A stretch of DNA of 64,000 bases from Tachypleus tridentatus. Lineage: Eukaryota > Arthropoda > Merostomata > Xiphosura > Limulidae. Positions 55,799 through 64,000 of this stretch are shown here, one piece after another. The notes under the pieces are model-generated. The model had not been told where the DNA came from, made no database searches, and was given only the letters and a program-made list of their open reading frames with translations. The position numbers were made by a program, and so were the translations under genes. Location: positions 27,879,276 to 27,943,275 of the forward strand of contig NW_027467782.1 in assembly GCF_004210375.1 (NCBI RefSeq). Direction: 5' to 3'. Within the stretch, counting starts at the first letter, position 1, and the number at the start of each line of letters is the position of its first letter.

Positions 55799-57051
55799 CG
55801 GAAAATGTGAACACCATGAAATTAGCCTAAATACTACCTGGTCAAAATTTTAAGACCATACTGAAACGAAGTGTTATTCAGTAAACAGGTAACGAAATTT
55901 AGTCATTTGTGTTCAAGCATTAGCGTTGTCAACATCTCCCACTGACATCTCCTGTGCTAAATTGGGTAAAAACATGTTAAAGGCTAAAACGTTGACTGAG
56001 TTTAAACTGGCAGAATGGTCAAGTTGCAAAAGCAAGATCTCTCTCAATGTACCATCACTGGTAAGATTGGGCGTAGTAAAACTGCTGTTGTAAATTTCTT
56101 AAAAGGCCCCGAGGGATACAGAACAAGAATTTCAAGTGATCGGCCCAAGAAATTTTCGCCGGCGTTGAGCTGGTGGTTTCGATGAGTTGTCCAGCAAGAA
56201 ATCAGCCGATCGTCGAACCAGATTAAGGCCCTTACGGACGCAGAATGCAGCTCAAAATCAATAAGACGGCATCTACGAGAGAAAGGATTTAAAAACCGTG
56301 AACGTCTTCAAAGGCCATGCCTTCTTCCACACCATGAAACAGTTTGGTTAAACTTTGCTGAAAAGCACCAAACATGGGACATAGAGAAGTGGACGAAGAT
56401 TTTGTTCTCTGATGAGAAAAAATTTAACCTGGATGGTCCAGATGGCTTCCAACGTTACTGGCACTATAAGGATATCCCACCAGAGACATTTTCTATATGA
56501 TACAGGGGAGGAGGTTCCATCATGATCTGGGGTGGTTTCTCCTTCCATGTAACAACGGAACTTCAGGTTATACAGGGGCATCAAACAGCAGCTGGCTACA
56601 TTGGCATGTTGGAGAGAGCATCCTTATTGACTGAAGGTCTCACTTGTGTGGAAATGACTGGATCTTTCAGCAGGACAAAGGACTTTTACATGGCTAATAA
56701 CGTGATTCTTTTGGGCCATCCAGCGTGTTTGCCCGAGTTGAACCCCATTGAAAATGTTTGGGGATGAATGGCAAGGGAAGTCTATAGTAACGGACGTCAA
56801 TTCCAAACAGTGTATGATCTTCGTGAAGTCATCTTCACCACTTGGAATAAAATTCCAGCCAGCCTTCTGCAAACGTTTATATCGACCATGCCAAAGTGAA
56901 TGTTTGAAGTTATTTGCAATGATGGCCGTGCAACTCACTAATAAGACCTCTTGTTGGGCATTTCCTACCCTGTTTAGGACTTTTTTTAGTATGGTTTTAA
57001 ACTTTTGACCAGCTAGTATTTAGGCTAATTTCATAGTGTTCACATTTTCCC
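55799..57051 (+). mobile_element. Tc1-like element, 1253 bp, dead transposase
   Basis: Terminal inverted repeats of 64 bp, 55799-55862 and 56988-57051, differ at five positions; they contain GGAAAATGTGAACAC, ATGAAATTAGCC and ACCATACT. TA dinucleotides flank both ends (55797-55798, 57052-57053), the usual target duplication of Tc1/mariner elements. Inside, 55974-56941 encodes a broken DDE transposase: [19 protein letters not shown] with the first Asp, WIFQQDK with the second Asp in a shifted frame, and PELNPIENVWG with the Glu. At least three stops and two or more frameshifts are present. The element inserted into the hAT transposase relic. Confidence 0.93.
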
Positions 57052-57053
57052 TA

Positions 57054-58666
57054 TTAAATGCCAAAAAAGGTTTTTTATTTTTATTTTCCCTTTTCTTATT
57101 TTCATCTTTCGAAGCTCTACTTAAATAAGTGGTTGGAGTCTAACAACACAAAATGCATATTTTTTTCTTTATGTTCATTGGCCTTAAAATTTTGGCCAAC
57201 AATGTACATGTAATTCAAAACATTCATTACAGAGGTTTACATATGTTACCATGGCTCTGCTGTTCATTGTCAGTTTTGTTTCCATGTTCTGATTGCTGGA
57301 AAAAAACTATTTGTATGCAAGGTGAAAACAAAAGCACAACACACATCACAGTGTTAAGTCACAATGAAAGCTTCCTAATTACTTAAACCAACAAGTTCCA
57401 TTATACATATTAAACAGAAATTATCAACTCATAATAACCCCTAATCTTGAGTATGTCTTGTATTACAGGTATTGAAGACACAAACAATCAAACTAGCCTG
57501 AATAAATTATTGTGTAATTAGTAAACTTTTCTAATCTAGCCTCTATTACTGAGTCACAGAAATTGAAATGAGTATCATGATATTTAGGTCACTCAGTAGA
57601 TATGTGGTTTCTGAAAATGTAATTTCAACATCTTAGAGTTTGAGATTTCCTTTTTTAACTACTGTTTTAGTGAATAATATTTAAATCAACAAAAGTCATT
57701 GACAAACCTCATAATCTAGTTTAACTTATTATTACTGCCAATTTCCAACTAAGTTAAACATCCAAAGTATAATAACACAATTACAACAATTTTAATACAC
57801 AAATCAGTGAGTCACATGCAACCACAGCTGATATAAAATATTATAAAACTGGCCTTTGATAAGTGAAACTGTTTTTCCTTTGTTCTTGAGGACCAGTATT
57901 TTGTAGAATAGAATCACATTTCAGTTGTAATACATTACACAGGTATATATTATTATTATTTGCAAATATATCTTAAAATTTCAGCTACTTCTCTTAGAAC
58001 AATAAACAGTAAAGAAATACAGAAAACAATGATCTCTCCTTCTTTTAAAATGTGTGCTCACTTGCCACAATTCCTTAAGCCTTGCCAAGTCTTACAAGTG
58101 GAGTATGTAAACAAAATTATTTAATATTTTATATACACATCTTGAAGTAAAGAATATTATAAGTTACTAAATCAGTACCACTGTAATTAACTGTTCTTAT
58201 TAAACTATATTTGTATCTTAATAAAATATTTTTCAAACACCATTCATCTTACCTTTCTCTTAATGTTTAAAACAAAAAATGGGTTTACTCATGAAGACAC
58301 TTTTCAAAAACCAAAAAATCATGTAGGAGAAATTCTGAGCTTTCAATTGGTTATAAACACATCACACAGTGAAGTAAGTAAATGTAAACAAGTAGAGAAA
58401 TTCTGAGCTTTCAATTGGTTATAAACACATCATAGATAGAAGTAAGTAAATATAAACAAACATTTCCAAAGACTGAAGAGATGAACAGAACTATCTTGTT
58501 TGATTTTCCTGTACAGCTAATGTACTTATTATACATACTTACCTACTCTAACATAAAGACTTTTATAAATTATAATGTATAAAATTATAATAATAATTAT
58601 TATTACCCTCTACATGCTCAAATGTTTCACTCACCACTAGTCTTAATACTCCCATCTACCCCTACA
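57054..58666. other. CpG-poor AT-rich region, no gene recognised
   Basis: Short frames only. It contains a two-copy tandem duplication (58327-58462). Base composition resembles the left third of the window. The far end of the interrupted hAT element should lie here but was not found. Confidence 0.45.
58327..58462. repeat. Tandem duplication, 68 bp x 2
   Basis: GAGAAATTCTGAGCTTTCAA followed by TTGGTTATAAACACATCA and AGTAAGTAAAT(G/A)TAAACAA occurs at 58327 and again at 58395 with only a few differences. Confidence 0.85.
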
Positions 58667-58923
58667 GGATAATCCGAGGGTCGCAGGTTCGAATCCCGGT
58701 CACACCAAACATACTCATCCTTTCAGCCGTGGGGGCGTTATAATGTGACGATTAATCTCACTATTCGTTGATAAAAGAGTAGCCCAAGAGTTGACGGTGG
58801 GTGGTGATGACTAGCTGCCTTCCCTCTAGTCTTACACTGCTAAATTAGGGACGGCTAGCGCAGATAGCTCTCAGTAGGTTTGCGCAAAATTAAAATATAC
58901 AAAAACAAAACAAGCAAACAAAC
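58667..58923 (+). mobile_element. SINE family 1, 5'-truncated
   Basis: It starts inside the head at GGATAATCCGAGGGTCG, keeps the B box GGTTCGAATCC, the body (ATGACTAGCTGCCTTCCCTC, ACGGCTAGCGCAGATAGC) and a long A/C-rich tail. The A box is missing. Confidence 0.9.
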
Positions 58924-59532
58924 TGAAAGAGGTCAGGACAATAGAGTGATTGCCACTCTTGATTAGAATTTTGGAAAACCTTTACTCTGAGCTACACATT
59001 TCCCACGTGATGGAGGCTTTGACAGAGGAAAAGAGTAAAGGTCTAAGAAGGAAAATGTAACAAATGTTTATTTGGTTAAAAACCGACAGATTGAACTGTT
59101 TTATCTCATGATGTAGAGAAGATGAATGTCATCCTGTACTATTAGTAACAACACTGTTAACTTTATATCGTTACACCAGGAACATATAACCGGTAGTATT
59201 ATATACCAGATTGTTTTATATACCAGTTGATGTGATTGTTTACCATATTTCTTTTGAGAAGTTCTAGATCTGGCTAATAAATAATAAGTTTCTAAACATT
59301 TGAACACAGTGATAAATTAATCAAAATACATTACATTGTACTTGTTTCTCTAACTAATCAGTCAAATTGTATGGTTTGATTGTAATAAAGTGTAATATCT
59401 AATGTATTTATCCAAGTCGCTGTTTGTCTCCCTTTATTTATCAATCACATTTTAAGACATAAAATGCTCATCTGAACAGATTTCTTGTATTCGAAACTCC
59501 ATGTTGTTTACTGGAAATGTTTAGTTGTGAGC
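58924..59532. other. Region without a recognised gene
   Basis: A 68-codon minus-strand frame (59101-59307) shows no motif. Nothing else was seen between the two SINEs. Confidence 0.4.
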
Positions 59533-59863
59533 GACACCTGACATGATCTAGTGATTAAGGTGCTTGTTTCGTAATCTAAAAATCACTGGATCGAAACCCA
59601 TCTTCAAACATGTTTAAGGTACTCTACTTGAAATCTGAAGATATGAGGTCGAATCCCTGTCACAACAAGCATGCTCGCGTTTTCAGTCGGGGGGGGGTTA
59701 TAAAATGAGTCAATCCAAGTACTCGTTGATGAAATAGTAGCCCAAGAGTTGGCGGTGGGTGATGATGACCAGCTGCCTTCCTCGTTTCTTAAACTACTCA
59801 ATTAGGGACGGCTAGCTCAGATAGTCTTTGTGTAGCTTTGCGATAAATTTCAAAAACAAACAA
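59533..59863 (+). mobile_element. SINE family 1 with two tRNA-like heads
   Basis: A first head (GACACCTGACATGATCTAG, TTTCGTAATC, a B-box-like GGATCGAAACCC, then AAACATGTTT) is followed directly by a second partial head (TGAAGATATGAGGTCGAATCCC, ACAACAAGCATGCTCGCG) and one full body and tail. It is a head-duplicated copy or an insertion of one SINE next to another. Confidence 0.75.
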
Positions 59864-59944
59864 TATAGATATAACACTAATAGATGTGGTAAACGTTGTC
59901 GAACAACCTAACAAACAAGTTGACTCCCTTTAGGCAAAGAAAGA

Positions 59945-60380
59945 TATCACCCATCCGCACACATAAAATACTGCTAAGTAAGTACAGGTGATTATATAGA
60001 ACACATCTGGGTCCAGTTTAACAATTTTTGTACCAGTTCTTTACTTTCGACTACATTACCAAAACGAACGAGTCTGACACTGTACACCCAGCCTATTACA
60101 AGACATCTAAACTTTTTATACCTTCAATATGAAGCACTGAACCCTAGGTAACTGAAACTATCTAGGTTTTCTGTGTCTGGAATGTCCATAACTGTGTCTC
60201 TGTGAACAAGTGAACAAAACTAATGTATCGGCAGCTAAGTCTGTGGTTATTGTTGCAAGATTGGAATAGGAGTTCGTTGTAGACATTCCAAATTACTAAC
60301 ATTTTACCTCATGTAAATCATCCGTCAAAACTATAAACACAAAGTTTTCCTGTATGCAATAAACGTTACAGAAACAGTGG
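59945..60380. repeat. Left arm of a large inverted repeat
   Basis: The reverse complement of this arm aligns along its length with 62315-62715. Shared blocks in order include AATAAACGTT, TTAGTAATTTGGAAT, CAGTTATGGA, AGTGTCAGACTCGTT, TCGAAAGTAAA, GACCCAGAT and ACAATCACCT/ATAATCACCT. Divergence is about 20-30 percent by eye, with indels. No coding sequence is visible. Confidence 0.75.
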
Positions 60381-60399
60381 TAATGGATTATCTAGCCTC

Positions 60400-61640
60400 A
60401 ACATGAAACTGGGAAGATGGTTTGATGAAGAGGATAAAATATTGGGTAGGCGTGAGTAAGGATTTGAACATTTTGTCAATTTATCCAAAACGGGTTTTCA
60501 CCATCAAAAGAATGAAGATATGACTGGAGGACTCTCTCCATGAGTATGAAAACAGAAGGCTATCTTGCATGTAATAAGGAAGCCATAGACCAAGTCAACG
60601 AAGATGTAGAGCAAACGCTTTGACCACGTGACTGAAATTATAGGAGACAATGTAGTGCTTGAAACAATAAAATATAGTAACAATGGATAAAGAAAAGGAA
60701 GCATCTAGAGAACTCTGTAATGGGAATAGGATGAAAGGCATTTGTAATACAGACCTCAATATGGAGTAATGGTCCAATGAAGTGAACTTTTTCAAATAAT
60801 AACGTTGGACAGTTTAATAGCTAAACCCCATCAGTGTCTTTTTAGGGACACCAAGTAAAACCTTGTAAGAGGGTTGGTAAATTTCTTCACACCTAAAGAG
60901 AACAGAATAGATTCTAAAGAGGATGAAACTGAACAGATTGAAAACTGATAGTAAGGGAGAAAAGAACTGGAGTGAAATCCCATGTGTAAGAATGATTGTA
61001 ATCCATCCGTTATTTGACATGTGGGACCAGAGGAGTAAAAATTGTATAGAACAGCAGAAAATGTGATGGAACAAGAATCATTCCAAAGGAACCAGCATCT
61101 CTATGAAGTACTTCTGACATGAAATGAAGACGTAAAGTGCGAACAAAGAAGGTTCAGAAAAAGACAGGGTAATTGTGTACTGGATAGGTGAACTGAACTA
61201 AATGGATCAGCTTTCCAAAAATTCAAAATTTATTCCACAATATGTGAATCTAGATAGTGCATGTAAAAATACCTATTATTCTTAATGTAGGAATAGTAAG
61301 ACTACGAGGATCAGACATATGGTCCTGGAAATATAGTTGTTCTACAAAAGAAATCAGTATATATGTAAGTAAATGATGAAAAACAAGTAATGCATCCGGA
61401 TTAGAGTTATACAAACGGAATTGTGAAAGAGGGAAAAAGACCTGGAATGGAATATACATGAGAAATTAAGCCCACATAATGAGAGGAATACTGTCCTCAG
61501 TGGGAAGTTCACAAAGCCTTAGAAGTAGATGAACGTAAACAAACAAGCTGACCTCCTATTGAAATCGAAGGGATGAAAGAGAGTCAAATAGATGTGAATG
61601 AAGTTGCATACTACATAATGATGTTCAATTAAGAAATTAA
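60400..61640. other. Purine-skewed interior between the inverted arms
   Basis: The plus strand is GA-rich (for example AGAAAGAAAAGAAC-type stretches and GGAAGCATC), like 29420-32640. Minus-strand frames of 66-86 codons read as hydrophobic peptides with no domain. No transposase or other gene was recognised. Confidence 0.4.
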
Positions 61641-61835
61641 GGATTAAGAAATAAAGCAACATACATCAGAACCACTAATAAACTTGTTTCTTTATCAACT
61701 TTTACACTGATATGCAGTTAATAATTATCACTTAATGTTTTACATTATAGACATTACTTTCAGTTATATTTATGTGTTATTTGACAATTTCAACAACTTT
61801 CGCTAACATTATATCGCTGGTCATTAACTCTATGT

Positions 61836-62106
61836 TAGTCCAGATGAGTAGGGCGCTTGACTACCAACCTGAAGGTGGTTGGTTCGAATTCTCGTACCAC
61901 TAAAAATGCTGGATCTTTCAACTATGGAGTCATTATAAAGTGACAGTCAATCCCACTATCTGGTAGTAAAAGAGTAGATCAAGTGTTGGCGGTGGGTATT
62001 AACGATTAACTGTCTTTTCTCTAATTTTTTACTGCTGAATTAGGACCGCTAGCGCAGATAGCCCTCGCGTACCTTTGAGCTAAGTTCAAACAATACCAAA
62101 CAAATT
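61836..62106 (+). mobile_element. SINE family 1, divergent head subtype
   Basis: The head is TAGTCCAGATGAGTAGGGCG, then GACTACCAACCTGAAGGTGG, with B box GGTTCGAATTC. The body (AAAAGAGTAG, TTGGCGGTGGGT, GACCGCTAGCGCAGATAGCC) is that of family 1 but more diverged. The anticodon-arm position reads CTACCAA instead of CTCGTAA, so it is an older or differently derived subtype. Confidence 0.8.
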
Positions 62107-62314
62107 AACACTGTATCACTGGTGTGCTTTATCATGAAAATGGTTTACTTGATTTTCATTTCGATATAATTTCGTTGAAGTGAGTCTTTACTACAAAATA
62201 ATGTAATAATACGAAACTAACACCAATAACAGCTTCTCTTCAGTTACACTGATACCTTTAGAGATGACGTGACTGAAAGCGGAACTAGTTTTACTGACAT
62301 TTGTATATAAACAT

Positions 62315-62715
62315 GACGAGTTTCTGAACGTTTATTGTGTATAGGAAACGGTTGTGTTTACAGTTTTGACTGAGGACTTAGATTAGCTGTTGGTACAAGT
62401 TAAAACGTTAGTAATTTGGAATCTCTATGACGAACCCCTATTCTATCCTTCCAACAATGACCGCTTCACAATAGTCTTGTTTAAAGGGAAACAGTTATGG
62501 AAATTACAGACAAGGAATAGCGTCTCACATTAAAGGCATATAAAATTTAGATATCTTGTAACCAACTGGGTGTAGTGTCAGACTCGTTAGTCTTGGTAAG
62601 CTACTCGAAAGTAAACAACTCGTATAAAAAACTGTTAAACTAGACCCAGATAAGTTCTATACAATCACCTTTATTTGTTAAGCAGTATTTCATGTATAGA
62701 GATGAGTCAAATGCC
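62315..62715. repeat. Right arm of a large inverted repeat
   Basis: It is the inverted partner of 59945-60380. The arms face each other across about 1.9 kb. Direct target duplications at the outer ends were not evident, so the true ends are uncertain. Confidence 0.75.
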
Positions 62716-63356
62716 ATGAACTTGACGAAGTCAGTTAAATAAAATGATTTTTAACAGTAAAGTTATTATCATTAAATATAAATAACAATCTGTTTTGAAA
62801 AAAGCTGGTTTATAAGTGTGTGTTTCTATGTTGGATTCAATGGGACTGGTTGGTACACGTACTTTATGTAGTTTAGACAGACCATACACAATGCTACTAT
62901 GTGATTCAACAGGCTTAATCTGGTTATATACTTGATCACAAATGTGTTCTCTGTGTTAAGTTTTAATAGGAGTCTTTAAAGTTTTTTTTTCTCTCTGTTG
63001 GGTGGGATCTTTAATTATATGAAACTTTAAATTTGCTGGAGTCATTTAAGATATCATAGACTTTGTCAAGGTGGTCTTGTTAGTTGACAAAGTCAACAAC
63101 ATTTATTTTTGCGTATTTGATAGTACTACATTATTTGAACGTTTCAGATTAGTCAAGGCAGTAGGTTCATCGTTGGAGAGGTTACTACTAGGTTTTTAAA
63201 TTCATAGCCAAGAAATCTAGATAACGCTATTTTTGATATTTCTATGACTGCGTTATCAAGGGTGTACCTTTTTTCAGACCAACTTGGTAACTATTTAACA
63301 CCAGTTTGCAATTTTTTTAAACGTTGCAAAGAAATCAGTATGTTTTATTTTCTCAA
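62716..63356. other. Region without a recognised gene
   Basis: Only short frames are present. No repeat family was recognised. Confidence 0.4.
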
Positions 63357-63628
63357 GTGTTTGTTCTGAATTTCGCACAACGCTACATGAGGGCTATCTG
63401 CGCTAGCCGTCCCTAATTTAGCAGTGTAAGACTAGAGGGAAGGCGGTTAGTCATCACTAACCACCGCCAACTCTTGGGCTACTCTTTTATGAACGAATAA
63501 TGAGATTGACCGTCACGTTATAACGCCCCATAGTTGAAAGGGCGAACATGTTCGGTGGGACGGGGATTCGAACCCGCAACCCTCAAATTACGAGACGAAC
63601 GCCTTAACCACCTGGTCATGTCAGGCCT
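63357..63628 (-). mobile_element. SINE family 1
   Basis: A full-length minus-strand copy: tail GTTTGTTCTGAATTTCGCAC, GCTACATGAGGGCTATCTGC, the body, then GGGGATTCGAACCCGCAACC and a head ending TCATGTCAGGCC. The flanks share TCTCA but no longer duplication is clear. Confidence 0.9.
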
Positions 63629-64000
63629 CTCAGGAGTGATAGATTGCGAAATTTAAATCACGCGAGAAATGACGTTTTTTAGTGTTGGTTAAACCATGAT
63701 CAGAAAGGTTATGTATTACTTCAGATTGGTTCTCACTAAACGTGCTTCTAATTTTGAGTTTCAATGGGTTGTTTCAAATATATGTAATATTTTACTAATA
63801 TTTAACGTTAAGCGGTCGGAAACAAATTACTCAAGTAATTTGTTATTTAACTTGTTCGTTACCAGTAATTCTTTGTTTAAACACTTTTCCGTTTATTATG
63901 GTATTGTTTATTAAACACTAAATTGATGTTGGAAACTTTGAAATGCAAGAGTTTATGATAATTGATTTAGAAATAAAATGCGTAATACGTTGTTCTGAAA
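63629..64000. other. Window end, no gene recognised
   Basis: A 72-codon plus-strand frame (63696-63914) is AT-rich with no motif. Nothing else is supported. Confidence 0.35.

Overview
The window is invertebrate nuclear DNA: AT-rich, intron-dominated and full of repeats, with GT-AG spliced exons, tRNA-derived SINEs, Tc1- and hAT-type transposons and long minisatellites. The dominant SINE has a tRNA-like head with a perfect B box, a conserved body of about 200 bp and a (CAAA)n tail. It looks like the one I associate with horseshoe crab (Xiphosura) genomes, so a chelicerate is my best guess. That rests on recognition from memory, not on a search. One 500-base run of N (12059-12558) is a scaffold gap.

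Left part (1 to about 33 kb). This part is very AT-rich, visibly poor in CpG and almost free of SINEs. Minus-strand exons with good splice sites encode the C-terminus of an EXOC6/Sec15-like exocyst subunit (27579 down to 17062). The upstream exons are not visible, and one exon lacks a canonical acceptor. Three other minus-strand exon candidates (32684-33004, 20853-20965, 10754-10812) could not be assigned to a family. Two decayed transposon-type genes lie here (5977-7665 minus, 18180-19520 plus). Minisatellites with 61-, 44- and 64-bp units and foldback elements fill the rest. The 44-bp array was made by amplifying part of a SINE.

Middle (33 to 43 kb). The CpG and SINE content rises abruptly. 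Here lies the best-supported gene: a six-exon plus-strand gene (35247-42372) for a type I membrane protein with a signal peptide, one Ig-like domain, a short Cys motif, one transmembrane helix and a basic cytoplasmic tail. Its Ig domain resembles the sperm ZPBP type. Three tandem copies of a ~281-bp repeat lie just upstream, and four to five SINEs sit in its introns. Beyond the stop the same frame reopens for 57 codons, which suggests a pair of compensating indels or a recently shortened C-terminus.

Right part (43 to 64 kb). No intact gene was found. It holds three large minisatellites (53 bp, about 2.4 kb; 44 bp, about 1.36 kb; degenerate 34 bp, about 2.8 kb) and nested transposons: a hAT-type transposase relic split by a SINE with a 13-bp target duplication and by a 1253-bp Tc1-like element with 64-bp inverted termini. 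There is also a BED-finger hAT fragment, a pair of ~400-bp inverted arms enclosing about 1.9 kb, and several more SINEs. I see no operon, CRISPR array, rRNA gene or functional tRNA gene.
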